Assembly: GCA_963784195.1 (NCBI GenBank)
Contig: CAWARA010000020.1
Span: forward strand, 1 to 64,000
Origin: CAVQAH01 sp963784195
GTDB lineage: Bacteria > Acidobacteriota > Vicinamibacteria > Vicinamibacterales > 2-12-FULL-66-21
Reading direction: 5' to 3'
DNA: 64,000 nt
This document shows, piece by piece, positions 49,109 to 57,136 of the stretch. The translations under genes and the position numbers were made by a program. Each line of letters opens with the position of its first letter. Position 1 is the stretch's first letter. Below the pieces are notes generated by a model that ran no database searches, was not told the origin of the DNA, and saw only the letters and a program-made list of their open reading frames with translations.

Positions 49109-51070
49109 GTGACAAGCACCGGGCAGGATCGCGACCGCAACGGCAGCCACACCGAAGCCGACATCGACGAGCTTCGCCAGCGTCTTCGCTCGCTCGGTTA
49201 TCTCGATGCGGGCGTCGATCGGTTCGTCCTGGGGTCTGCCCGGGAAACGCGCACACCGTCCGCGATTGCGCTGCTGTCGAGCCTCCGGATCGGCGCGCTC
49301 GGCGGACTCCTGCTCGGACCCGCTGCGGTCGTCGGACTCGGCGGGCGCATGCCCGGCCTCATCACCAGCACGCAGGACGCGATCGTCCTGGCTGTCTACC
49401 TGATCTCGTTCTTCGCGATCGCGACGTCCGCGGCGGCATTCGTGGCCTGCCTCGCGGTTGCCTGGATGGCGAGACGAATGGGCACGGAAATGTCAACGCG
49501 TGCCCGTCGCCTCTCGGTCGCAGCAGGCATCGTCGTCACGCTCATCTGTCTCGTCTATCTGACGCTGTGGTGGCAGACAGCGAGCGCGGGCCTTGGCTGG
49601 TCGGCGCCCGTGCGGACGATGCTGGCGCTGGCGGTGGCGGTTGGAATCAGCCTGCTGCTTGGCCATGCGGTGACCGTCACGGCACTGGCCGTAATCGTCG
49701 CAAGCTCCGGACACAGTTTGCAGGTGCCGGGTGTTCCCGGATCGTCCTGGGGCACGTCGCTGGCGGCCGGAGCGCTGGGGTTCGTGGGCGCCGCGGTACT
49801 TCTGGTCGCGACTGCCCCAGCCGAGAGCTCACAGACACACACGCCGGCGCTCACCGTCGTTCCAAGTGGTGTTCGCGTACGCGTGCTCGCGATCGACGGT
49901 CTGGATCCGACCGTCTTCGAAGAGCTGCGAGCGTCGAAACAGGTGCCTTTCCTTTCTGCGGTCCTCGGCGCGGCAAGTGCTTCGCTGAACCTGCCAATCG
50001 CGGAAACGGATCGCCGCGATCCGGCGCGTGCGTGGACGACGATTGCGACGGGACAGCCGGTCGAGCGGCATGGCGTGTACGGACTCGAGACCAGGCGCGT
50101 CGCGGGCGTTCAGGGACGCGTGCCGCTCGAGCGAACGGCCGCACGCGTCGTGAGCGCCGCAACCGACCTGCTTCGCTTGACGACGCCTTCGGTCGCCAGC
50201 GGGACGGAGCGTCAGGAAAAGACGTTCTGGGAAGTGGCGTCCGAAGCCGGCCTCCGGACCGTCGTTGTCAACTGGTGGGCCACATGGCCGGCTCCCACAG
50301 GATCCGGAATCGTGATCAGCGATCGTGCCACGCTGCGGCTCGAGCGCGGTGGAGCACCCGATGCGGAGATCGCACCGGCCGACACATATGAACGGCTGCG
50401 TCAACGTTGGCCGGCTATCAAGGCCCAGGCCGCCGACCTCGCCACACGTGCGCTCGGATCTTCGATCGCAACACCGGAACTCCGTCCTCTGCTCCAACGA
50501 TCGCTCGAGCTCGATGCCGATCAGATCGCACTGGCGTCCGAGGTTGCCGGCGAGACCACGGATCTCGTCGCCGTCTATTTGCCTGGACTCGACATCGCCC
50601 AGCACGCGCTGCTCAGCCCGGCCGATGGTCAATCCGCGTCCGCATCTGCCCTGTCGCAGCGGTTGCAGGCAATCCGCGACTACTACGTCGCGCTCGATCG
50701 ACTCCTCGCGCTGACCGCGGTCGCTTCGCCGAATGAAGTGCTATTCGTCGTCACGGCCCCCGGCAGAGTGGCCGGCGGCGGCGAAGGGCGACTCGCCGCG
50801 CGCGGACCAATCGTCCGAGACCGCGCAGACGTTCAAGGGCGGGTGACCGACGTCAGCCCGACAATCTTGTACGCACTCGGCGTTCCGGCGAGCCGGGAGA
50901 CCGCGGGGGCACCTCTGCTCGGGTTGTTCAGCGATGCGTTTACGACGCGGTATCCCGTCCGGCACGTCCCGACGTATGGACGGCCGTCGAATCGGCCGTT
51001 GGAGCGCCAGGGCCAGCCGCTCGATCAGGAAATGATCGATCGACTGAGGAGTCTTGGCTATGTGAGGTAA
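49109..51070 (+). CDS. membrane-anchored type I phosphodiesterase / alkaline-phosphatase-superfamily protein
   Basis: 653 residues from GTG 49109. Residues 60-235 contain about six hydrophobic helices (LLLGPAAVVGLGG, IVLAVYLISFFAIATSAAAF, VTLICLVYLTLWW and others). The C-terminal half is AP-superfamily: VRVLAIDGLDPTVFEEL, DRRDPARAWTTIATGQPVER (a T in the nucleophile region), GVYGL, ETTDLVAVYLPGLDIAQHAL, DVSPTILYALGVPASRET. LRSLGY occurs near residues 26-31 and again just before the C-terminus. It probably hydrolyses phosphodiesters or transfers phospho-head groups outside the membrane. Confidence 0.75.
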   Translation: MTSTGQDRDRNGSHTEADIDELRQRLRSLGYLDAGVDRFVLGSARETRTPSAIALLSSLRIGALGGLLLGPAAVVGLGGRMPGLITSTQDAIVLAVYLISFFAIATSAAAFVACLAVAWMARRMGTEMSTRARRLSVAAGIVVTLICLVYLTLWWQTASAGLGWSAPVRTMLALAVAVGISLLLGHAVTVTALAVIVASSGHSLQVPGVPGSSWGTSLAAGALGFVGAAVLLVATAPAESSQTHTPALTVVPSGVRVRVLAIDGLDPTVFEELRASKQVPFLSAVLGAASASLNLPIAETDRRDPARAWTTIATGQPVERHGVYGLETRRVAGVQGRVPLERTAARVVSAATDLLRLTTPSVASGTERQEKTFWEVASEAGLRTVVVNWWATWPAPTGSGIVISDRATLRLERGGAPDAEIAPADTYERLRQRWPAIKAQAADLATRALGSSIATPELRPLLQRSLELDADQIALASEVAGETTDLVAVYLPGLDIAQHALLSPADGQSASASALSQRLQAIRDYYVALDRLLALTAVASPNEVLFVVTAPGRVAGGGEGRLAARGPIVRDRADVQGRVTDVSPTILYALGVPASRETAGAPLLGLFSDAFTTRYPVRHVPTYGRPSNRPLERQGQPLDQEMIDRLRSLGYVR

Positions 51071-51073
51071 ACC

Positions 51074-51285
51074 ACGGGGGTTCAGGACGGGGGTTCAGAC
51101 GGGGGTTCACACGAGGGTTCACGACGAGGGTTCAGGACGGGGGTTCAGGACCGTGGTTCACAATCGGCTCGTGTGAACTCGTCGGCCTCGTCGTGAGCCT
51201 TCGTCGCAATGAACCTTCGTCGTGAACCTGCGTCGTGAACCGTCGTCGTGAACCCTCGTCGTGAACCCCCGTCGTGAACCCCCGT
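51074..51285. repeat. inverted pair of 12-13-bp tandem arrays at a convergent gene junction
   Basis: The left part holds about seven degenerate units ending GGGGGTTC (spacing 12-13 bases); the right part holds about eight units of the complementary form (GTCGTGAACC...) in opposite orientation. Together they make a large imperfect hairpin between the phosphodiesterase stop (51070) and the bioY stop (51287). No protein is credible here. Confidence 0.8.
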
Positions 51286-51286
51286 C

Positions 51287-51886
51287 CTAGGATGTCTGAA
51301 CGAAACGCCAGACGGCTGGCAGGATCGTGGCCGCGAGCAGGACCTTGATGATGTCGGCCGGCACGAACGGATAGAGGCCGGTGCGCAGCGCGGCGTCGAG
51401 ACCGAGTGGAGCAGGCTGTGCGAAGAACGCGAGCCACGAGACGCCAAACGCAAACACGACCGCAAGGCCGCTGGTCATGGCAATCACCGACGTCAGGTAG
51501 CGGCGATCGAGCCCACGTTCGGCGAGACGGCCGGTGAGGTACGCTGCAAACGGGTAGCTGATGAGGTATCCGCCCGTCGGACCCAGCAAGCGCAGGAATC
51601 CCTGCGGCAGCACTGCTGACGCAGCAAACACCGGAAGGCCTGCGATGCCGGCGGCGAGATACAGAACCTGGCTGGCCATGCCCAGCCGCGAGCCGAGCGC
51701 CGCCCCGCCGAGCAGGACGACCATTGGCTGCAGCGTGAACGGCACTGGCGTGAAGGGCAAGGGGATGGAAATCTGTGCGGCGGTTGCGGTCAACGCTGAC
51801 ACGAACAAGACGGCCGCGACGCGAATCGGCGTCGTCAGATCGTGTCGCGCGGCCAGCGTGCCGAGCAGCGTTCCTGTGTTGGTCAT
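51287..51886 (-). CDS. bioY: biotin transporter S component BioY
   Basis: 199 residues from ATG 51886 (AGGAAG upstream). BioY signatures: PFTPVPFTLQPMVVLLGGAA, YLAAGIAGLPVFA, LGPTGGYLISYPFAAYLTGR and PFVPADIIKVLLAA, within about six helices. It binds biotin with high affinity as the ECF-transporter S component; no EcfA or EcfT gene is adjacent, so it may act alone or use a shared module. Divergent from thiD across 76 bp that contain GGTAGGG/CCCTACC inverted arms (51910-51938). Confidence 0.9.
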   Translation of the reverse strand: MTNTGTLLGTLAARHDLTTPIRVAAVLFVSALTATAAQISIPLPFTPVPFTLQPMVVLLGGAALGSRLGMASQVLYLAAGIAGLPVFAASAVLPQGFLRLLGPTGGYLISYPFAAYLTGRLAERGLDRRYLTSVIAMTSGLAVVFAFGVSWLAFFAQPAPLGLDAALRTGLYPFVPADIIKVLLAATILPAVWRFVQTS

Positions 51887-51909
51887 TCCGCTTCCTGTTC
51901 CTTCAGTCA

Positions 51910-51938
51910 GGTAGGGTTGATTTGAGCCGGGCCCTACC
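51910..51938. promoter_or_regulatory. inverted repeat in the bioY-thiD gap
   Basis: GGTAGGG (51910-51916) and CCCTACC (51932-51938) pair perfectly around a 15-base loop, in the middle of the divergent promoter region. It could be an operator or a leader hairpin. It matches neither a BirA site nor a TPP riboswitch that I recognise. Confidence 0.3.
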
Positions 51939-51962
51939 ACAAGGGACTGGAAATTCTACTGT

Positions 51963-52748
51963 ATGCGTACAGCACTGACAATCGCGGGCAGCGATTCGGG
52001 CGGCGGCGCCGGGATTCAGGCCGATCTCAAGACATTCGCCGCGCACGGCGTGTTCGGAACGTCGGCCATCACGGCCGTGACAGCGCAGAACACGCTGGGC
52101 GTCGACACCTGGCTGGCGATGCCATCCGATCTCGTCACCGCTCAAATCGAAGCCGTCGCCGGCGACATCGGTGCGGACGCCGTCAAGGTGGGCATGCTCG
52201 CAAACGCGGCGATCGTCGAAGCCGTTTCCGCCGCCATCGCCGAGCTCGACCTGCCGCTGGTCGTTGTCGACCCGGTCATGATCGCGAAAGGCGGCGACCG
52301 GCTGCTCCACGAAGAAGCTGTCGAAGCGATCCGAACGGTGCTGCTCCCTCGAGCGCACATCGTGACGCCGAACATTCCAGAGGCGGAGGTCCTTGCGGGC
52401 ACGCGCATCGCCTCCCTCGAAGACATGCGTGCCGCTGCCCAACGTATCCTCGAGCTCGGCCCTCGCATCGTCATCGTCAAGGGCGGTCACCTCGACGGTC
52501 CGGAGTCGATCGACGTCGTCGCCGGCGCCGCCGGAGATTTCGATGTCGCTCGCGCGCGCATCGACACTTCGAGCTCGCACGGCACTGGATGCACGCTCTC
52601 GTCAGCCATCGCGGCGAATCTCGCGCTCGGCCTCAGCGACCGGGAGTCGATTGAACGTGCGCGCGACTACCTGGATGGCGCCATCCGGCACGCGCCGGGA
52701 ATCGGGCGTGGCCACGGTCCCCTGAATCACTTCTGGCGGGTATACTGA
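51963..52748 (+). CDS. thiD: hydroxymethylpyrimidine/phosphomethylpyrimidine kinase
   Basis: 261 residues. Ribokinase-fold motifs: ALTIAGSDSGGGAGIQADLK at the start, AITAVTAQNTLGV, VVVDPVMIAKGGDRLL, IVTPNIPEAEVLAG, KGGHLDG and the anion-hole/catalytic SSSHGTGCTLSSAIAANLA. It phosphorylates HMP and HMP-P for thiamine synthesis. First in a forward cluster with moaE and moaD (19 bases to moaE). Confidence 0.95.
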   Translation: MRTALTIAGSDSGGGAGIQADLKTFAAHGVFGTSAITAVTAQNTLGVDTWLAMPSDLVTAQIEAVAGDIGADAVKVGMLANAAIVEAVSAAIAELDLPLVVVDPVMIAKGGDRLLHEEAVEAIRTVLLPRAHIVTPNIPEAEVLAGTRIASLEDMRAAAQRILELGPRIVIVKGGHLDGPESIDVVAGAAGDFDVARARIDTSSSHGTGCTLSSAIAANLALGLSDRESIERARDYLDGAIRHAPGIGRGHGPLNHFWRVY

Positions 52749-52767
52749 GCTGTTACGGTTTCGGCTA

Positions 52768-53250
52768 ATGTCCGTTTCACGATTTCGCGTCGCGCCTCAG
52801 CCCCTGGACCCGGCCTCCGTCGCAGGGACCGTTTCGATCGAGGGATGCGGTGCCGTCGCCACGTTCATCGGTCTGGTCCGGAAGCACAACGCCGGCCGCG
52901 AGGTCCTCTGGCTGGAGTACCAGGCCTACGCTCCGCTTGCCGAGAAGTCGTTCGAGCGAATTGCCGTCGAAGCCAGCGAGCGCTGGCCGCAGGTGCAGCT
53001 CGCCATCCATCACCGAATCGGCCGTCTGACGATCGGTGAGGCGAGCATCGTGATCATTGCCGCTTCGCCGCATCGCGGTGAAGCGTTCGCCGCCTGCCGT
53101 TATGCGATCGAACGGGTCAAGCAGATCTCGCCGATCTGGAAGCACGAGCACTTCGAGGGCGGCGACGTCTGGATCGAGGGGGCAACGGCGGACCCGGAAG
53201 ATGCGACCGCCCGGCAAGCCGCCATCGAGCGCGCATGGTCGTCACGATAA
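52768..53250 (+). CDS. moaE: molybdopterin synthase large subunit
   Basis: 160 residues. MoaE motifs: GAVATFIGLVRKHNAGREVL, LEYQAYAPLAEKSFERIA, IHHRIGRLTIGEASIVIIAA, HRGEAFAACRYAIERVKQIS, PIWKHEHFEGGDVWIEG (active-site Lys region). With MoaD it inserts dithiolene sulfur into precursor Z to make molybdopterin. A TATACT overlapping the thiD stop may add an internal promoter. It overlaps moaD by 16 bases. Confidence 0.95.
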   Translation: MSVSRFRVAPQPLDPASVAGTVSIEGCGAVATFIGLVRKHNAGREVLWLEYQAYAPLAEKSFERIAVEASERWPQVQLAIHHRIGRLTIGEASIVIIAASPHRGEAFAACRYAIERVKQISPIWKHEHFEGGDVWIEGATADPEDATARQAAIERAWSSR

Positions 53251-53483
53251 GACTGTTTGCGCGTCTTCGGGAGCTGACCGGACAGTCGGAACTGTCACGT
53301 GAATTGTCAGCTGGCGCCACAGCTGGTTCGGCGTGGCAGTCGTTGGTTCATGAGTTCCCCGCACTCGCCGATTACGGGCGGACGGTGTCCTGCGCGGTCA
53401 ACGAAGAATACGCGCGGATGACAGATGCGCTGAAGGATGGGGACGAGGTGGCGTTTCTGCCGCCCGTCTCGGGTGGGAGTTAG
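53235..53483 (+). CDS. moaD: molybdopterin synthase sulfur carrier subunit
   Basis: 82 residues, ubiquitin-like beta-grasp: VTIRLFARLRELTG, the central VNEEYARMTDALKDGDEVAF and the C-terminal LPPVSGGS. MoaD normally ends in Gly-Gly, whose carboxylate is adenylated by MoeB and converted to thiocarboxylate. Here one Ser follows the GG pair before TAG (53481-53483), so maturation would need removal of the Ser, or the base sequence is wrong. It overlaps moaE. Palindromic element D begins about 8 bases after the stop. Confidence 0.9.
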   Translation: MVVTIRLFARLRELTGQSELSRELSAGATAGSAWQSLVHEFPALADYGRTVSCAVNEEYARMTDALKDGDEVAFLPPVSGGS

Positions 53484-53490
53484 CGGAGTG

Positions 53491-53831
53491 GACGGAGACG
53501 GGGACGGAGACGGCGAGACGGAGACGACGGAGGACACGGAACGAGCTTCAAAAACGGAGACACGGAGACACGGAGACGCGCAGAGGGGTTACTCGGACTG
53601 CGAGCCGATGCCGCCGCAAGGCGGCGGGCGAACGATCGATTGCCCGAGGACGCAAGCCACGATTGCGTAAGTGAGGGTGGCTTGTGTCCTCGGGCAATCG
53701 ATCGTTCGCTCGGCCCGGCCGCTGGCCGGGCCGGCATCGGCTGCTGCCTCGATGCGTTGAAATCCCCTGAGACCTCCGTTCCTCCGTGTCTCCGTTTTTG
53801 AAGCTCGTTCCGTTCCCTCCGTCGACCTCCG
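53491..53831. repeat. palindromic element, copy D (core with exchanged side hairpins)
   Basis: Core 53604-53741 (138 bp) with the same closing stem GCCGATGCC/GGCATCGGC. Left hairpin is GCCGC-AAG-GCGGC (53613-53625) and the right hairpin GGCCCGGCC-GCT-GGCCGGGCC (53712-53732), the reverse order of copies A and B. Central stem 33 bp (53628-53660 with 53677-53709) with one G-T pair and a 16-base loop starting GATT. Outer arms 53511-53575 and 53774-53831. It separates moaD from prfA; no gene is seen within. Confidence 0.9.
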
Positions 53832-53864
53832 TTGCCGTTGCCTCAAGGGATAAGGACACTTACC

Positions 53865-54944
53865 GTGCTCGACAAACTCACATCGATCGAAGCTCGCTAC
53901 GAGCAGTTGGCGAGAGAGATCGCCAGTCCGGCGGTCCAGGCGGACTCTGCCAAGTTTCGGAGCTACTCCAAGGAACTGTCGGAAATTCAGGTGCTCGTCG
54001 ATCACTCCCGGCAGTACAAGGACGTGCTGGAGCAGATCGGAACGACCCAGGAACTGCTCAAAGATCCGGACATGCGCGAGCTGGCGCAGGAGGAGTTGAA
54101 GGCGCTCGAAGCAAAGCGCGACACGCTCCAGGCCGAGATCAAGGTGCTGCTGATTCCCAAGGATCCGAACGACGAGAAGAACGTCCTGCTCGAGATCCGT
54201 GCCGGCACCGGCGGCGACGAGGCGGCGTTGTTTGCCTCCGATCTCTTCCGCATGTACTCGCGCTATGCCGAGCGGCAGGGCTGGAAGATGGATCTGATGA
54301 ATCACAGCGAGAGCGGGACGGGGGGTACGAAAGAGGTCATCGCGCTCATCGAGGGGCAGAGGGTGTATAGCCGCCTCAAGTACGAAAGCGGTGTGCACCG
54401 TGTGCAGCGGGTGCCGGTCACCGAAGCGAGCGGCCGAATTCACACGTCGACGGCCACGGTGGCGGTGTTGCCGGAAGCTGAAGAAGTGGACATCCAGATC
54501 GACGCGAAGGACCTCCGCATCGACACGTTCTGTTCGAGCGGGCCAGGCGGCCAGAGCGTCAACACCACCTACTCGGCCGTCCGCGTGACGCACATTCCGA
54601 CCGGGATTGTCGTGTCGCAACAGGACGAGAAGTCACAGATCAAGAACCGCGCAAAAGCGTTGAAGGTCCTGCGCTCCCGGCTGTACGAGATGGAAATGCG
54701 CAAGCAGCAGGAGGCGATTGCCAAGGACCGCAGGACGCAGGTCGGGACTGGCGAGCGGTCCGAAAAGATCCGAACGTATAACTTCAAGGAAAACCGCATC
54801 ACCGACCACCGCATCGGGTTCACGATGCACCAGCTGACCGCCGCGCTCGACGGGGATATCGGCGAGCTGATCGATCAAGCCGTCACGCACTTCAACTCCG
54901 AGAAGCTGAAGCAGACCACCGAGACCGGCGAAACGAACGGGTAA
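53865..54944 (+). CDS. prfA: peptide chain release factor 1
   Basis: 359 residues from GTG 53865 (AAGGGATAAGGA upstream). The catalytic GGQ is in SSGPGGQSVNTTYSAVR near residue 227. The anticodon-like tripeptide is PVT (QRVPVTEASGRIHTSTA), the RF1 form recognising UAG and UAA. It starts 33 bases after palindromic element D and is followed 6 bases later by prmC, whose product methylates the GGQ glutamine. Frame intact. Confidence 0.97.
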   Translation: MLDKLTSIEARYEQLAREIASPAVQADSAKFRSYSKELSEIQVLVDHSRQYKDVLEQIGTTQELLKDPDMRELAQEELKALEAKRDTLQAEIKVLLIPKDPNDEKNVLLEIRAGTGGDEAALFASDLFRMYSRYAERQGWKMDLMNHSESGTGGTKEVIALIEGQRVYSRLKYESGVHRVQRVPVTEASGRIHTSTATVAVLPEAEEVDIQIDAKDLRIDTFCSSGPGGQSVNTTYSAVRVTHIPTGIVVSQQDEKSQIKNRAKALKVLRSRLYEMEMRKQQEAIAKDRRTQVGTGERSEKIRTYNFKENRITDHRIGFTMHQLTAALDGDIGELIDQAVTHFNSEKLKQTTETGETNG

Positions 54945-54950
54945 CCCGCC

Positions 54951-55795
54951 ATGGCGGCGAGCCTCCTCAAATGCATCGCAGCCGCTCGCCAGACATTGGT
55001 GACCGCCGGCATCGGCGCACTGGATGCGCCCATCGACGCGGAGGTCCTCGCGCGTCATGTCCTCGGCTGGGACCGCGCGACACTTCTCATCCGCGGCCGT
55101 GAAGCGCCGCCTGCCGGCTTCGCCGAGCGCTTCCAGAACGTGATTCAGCGCCGTACCCGGCACGAGCCAGTTGCCCAGATCGTCGGGCATCGCGAATTCT
55201 GGGGCCTCGAATTCGAGGTGACGCGCGATGTCCTCGTTCCGCGGCCCGAGACCGAGCTGATCGTCGAGGTCGCTCTCGAGATCATCGATCCCACGCGGCA
55301 GCTCACCATCCTCGACGTCGGAACTGGAACCGGCTGCCTGGCGATCTCGCTGGCGGTCGAGCTTCCCGCTGCGCGCCTGACCGCCAGCGACATCTCACCC
55401 GCAGCCCTTGCTGTGGCCCGCCGCAATGCCGAACGTCATCGGGTCGCGGATCGAATGCGCTTCATTCAATCGAATCTTCTCGATGGCGTCGAAGGCCCGT
55501 TCGATCTGATCGTGTCGAACCCGCCCTACGTGCCATCAGGGGACATCCTGCCCAGAGATGTCGCGGAGTACGAACCCCATCAAGCCCTGTTCTCAGGGCC
55601 CGACGGGCTTGGACGCCCTTCGGCTGTTGATCGCCAGCGGGTCGGGATACCTCGCGTCCGGAGGCTCGTTGCTCGTCGAGTTCGGATTCGGTCAGGCAAA
55701 TGCGGTGCGAAGCCCTGGCTGACGGCCGCTGGTTGGCGCTCGATGTCGATTCAGAGCGGACTTGCAGGGTATTGAGCGTGTCGGGTGCTTCGTGC
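54951..55795 (+). CDS. prmC: release factor glutamine methyltransferase, frameshifted at the 3' end
   Basis: From ATG 54951. SAM motif TILDVGTGTGCLAISLAVEL; substrate motif NPPYVPSGDI; PrmC-type PRPETELIVE and VAQIVGHREFWGLEF. After GPDGL near 55605 the frame breaks: DALRLLIASGSGYLASGGSL and LLVEFGFGQANAVR continue in a second frame, and ADLQGIERV near 55770 in a third. Two indels therefore hide the last 60-70 residues and the exact stop. It methylates Gln of the GGQ motif in release factors; the prfA-prmC order is classical. Confidence 0.88.
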
Positions 55796-55863
55796 TAGTA
55801 GTCGTGGTCCGTAGTTCGTCGCTCGTCGCCCGTCGCTCGAAGGGGCCTCGTCTCGCATCGGCC
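55796..55863. repeat. short-period array between convergent prmC and the HIT gene
   Basis: Degenerate short words (GTCGTGGTCCGTAGTTCGTC and similar) in the gap of convergent genes. The reverse complement shares CGAACTACGGACCACG with the array at 56241-56301. Confidence 0.5.
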
Positions 55864-56209
55864 TCAGCCGGGCGGCCAGCTTCAGACGGCGCCCACCGAG
55901 CACGTGCAGATGGATATGAAACACGGTCTGCCCCGCCTCCGCGTTGCAGTTGAACACAGTGCGATACCCGCGATCTGCGACGCCATTCTCCGCCGCCAGC
56001 GCTGCCGCACGCCTCACCATTTCTCCTACCAGGCCGTCGTCAGCTGACGTCAGTTCGTTCAAGCTGGCAATGTGGCGCCTGGGCACGACCAGCAGGTGCA
56101 TCGGCGCCTGTGGGTTGATGTCCTTGAACGCGACAACGCGCTCGTCGGAATAGACGATGTTGCCGGGAATCTCACCGGCGATGATGCGGCAGAAAAGGCA
56201 ATCGGCCAT
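55864..56209 (-). CDS. HIT-family (HINT) nucleotide hydrolase, one indel near its C-terminus
   Basis: About 114 residues from ATG 56209. HINT core: CLFCRIIAGEIPGNIVYSDE, INPQAPMHLLVVPRRH and the triad HIHLHVLGG. In the frame as given, the protein runs on past the normal end; removing one base near 55877 gives the family ending WPPG and a stop at 55864-55866, which I take as the true end. HINT proteins hydrolyse AMP-lysine-type phosphoramidates. TAGAAT lies 5 bases before the ATG with no Shine-Dalgarno, so the message is probably leaderless. Confidence 0.9.
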
Positions 56210-56214
56210 AACGC

Positions 56215-56220
56215 ATTCTA
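56215..56220 (-). promoter_or_regulatory. -10 box for a leaderless HIT transcript
   Basis: TAGAAT on the minus strand with 5 bases (GCGTT) to the ATG at 56209; no ribosome site. Confidence 0.45.
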
Positions 56221-56240
56221 GCGGTCCTGCCAGCGCGAAG

Positions 56241-56301
56241 CACGGACCACGAACTACGGACTACGGACCACGGACTACGGACTACGGACTACGGACTACG
56301 G
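56241..56301. repeat. 7-bp tandem array (ACGGACT-type units)
   Basis: About eight near-identical 7-base units (CGGACTA with variants CGGACCA and CGAACTA) between the HIT gene start and the GNAT gene end. It shares words with 44393-44424 and 55796-55840. Confidence 0.75.
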
Positions 56302-56314
56302 ATCTCAGCTTGTA

Positions 56315-57136
56315 TCAGCCGTTAGCTAACAAATACTGCCCCCTGCCCGCCTCCCGCGACAGGAAGAAGTCCACCACCTTGTAGCCACGGCTGAAGTAGG
56401 ACTGAAAGATGCGGCGGGTACTCATGCGCCATGCGAGGGCGAGATCGGGATCGCGGCGCTGCATGTCGCCGAAGCCGGTGGGGATCTCGACGAGCAGGCG
56501 GCGAGCGTCAAGGGTCAGGTCCCCATCTGAAGGCGCAATCCAATCGCCGCCTGGTTTCGAGGGGTTCACGATTGGTGCACTCGTGACGGAGCTGTCTCGG
56601 ACGGACGGTCCGCGGCTGGCGATGCGGCGCTCGACGTGCGGCTCGCGCAAGCGCCACTCGGCCACGAACCGATCGGTCGGCGTTCCGCGGTGCAGCGGGC
56701 TGCTCGACTCTCCGTAGATGTTCTCCTCGTACTCTTCGACGACCACACCGAGGCGCGCGAAATTGAGGTGGGCGTTCAGCGCCTGGAGCGGATCGTAGGT
56801 CCATTCGATCAGGTCGATGCCCATGGCGAGCGTGGCCAACCGCTGTTCGAGCTTGAGCCGCACGCCGAGACCGGAATCGCGGGCGTCGGGCGTCACGCCA
56901 AGCATGTGCGACCACTGCGTCGGCCGTCCGTCTTTCAGCGCCGGAATCGAATACACGAACCCCTTCATCTCCCCGTGATCGTCGAACGCACCGAGCAGAA
57001 CCCCGCCTCTCTTGATCGAGACGATGAGCACGGGCGGCGGCACCACGTCTTCCGCGTCGGTGTAGCCCCAGACGATCTTCTCGAGCTCGGCCACTTTCCG
57101 GCAGTCCTCGAGCGTGGTGAGCGGACGGATGAGCAT
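56315..57136 (-). CDS. GNAT-superfamily acetyltransferase (COG3375-type)
   Basis: 273 residues from ATG 57136. IRPLTTLEDCRKVAELEKIV, WGYTDAEDVVPPPVLIVSIK, GGVLLGAFDDHGEMKGFVYS and HMLGVTPDARDSGLGVRLKL (acetyl-CoA loop region), then IEWTYDPLQALNAHLNFARL are typical of the COG3375 group, a GNAT-like family of unknown substrate. The start overlaps the upstream HAD stop by one base (TGATG), so they form one operon. The C-terminal 110 residues follow a variable Ser/Pro-rich segment. Confidence 0.85.
   Translation of the reverse strand: MLIRPLTTLEDCRKVAELEKIVWGYTDAEDVVPPPVLIVSIKRGGVLLGAFDDHGEMKGFVYSIPALKDGRPTQWSHMLGVTPDARDSGLGVRLKLEQRLATLAMGIDLIEWTYDPLQALNAHLNFARLGVVVEEYEENIYGESSSPLHRGTPTDRFVAEWRLREPHVERRIASRGPSVRDSSVTSAPIVNPSKPGGDWIAPSDGDLTLDARRLLVEIPTGFGDMQRRDPDLALAWRMSTRRIFQSYFSRGYKVVDFFLSREAGRGQYLLANG

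Noticed and set aside
51074..51285. CRISPR array
   Set aside because: Units are only 12-13 bases with no spacer/repeat alternation, the right half is inverted, and no cas gene is near.
51887..51962. TPP riboswitch or BirA operator in the bioY-thiD gap
   Set aside because: The gap is 76 bp and lacks the CUGAGA core of THI elements and the BirA palindrome; only an unassigned inverted repeat is present.
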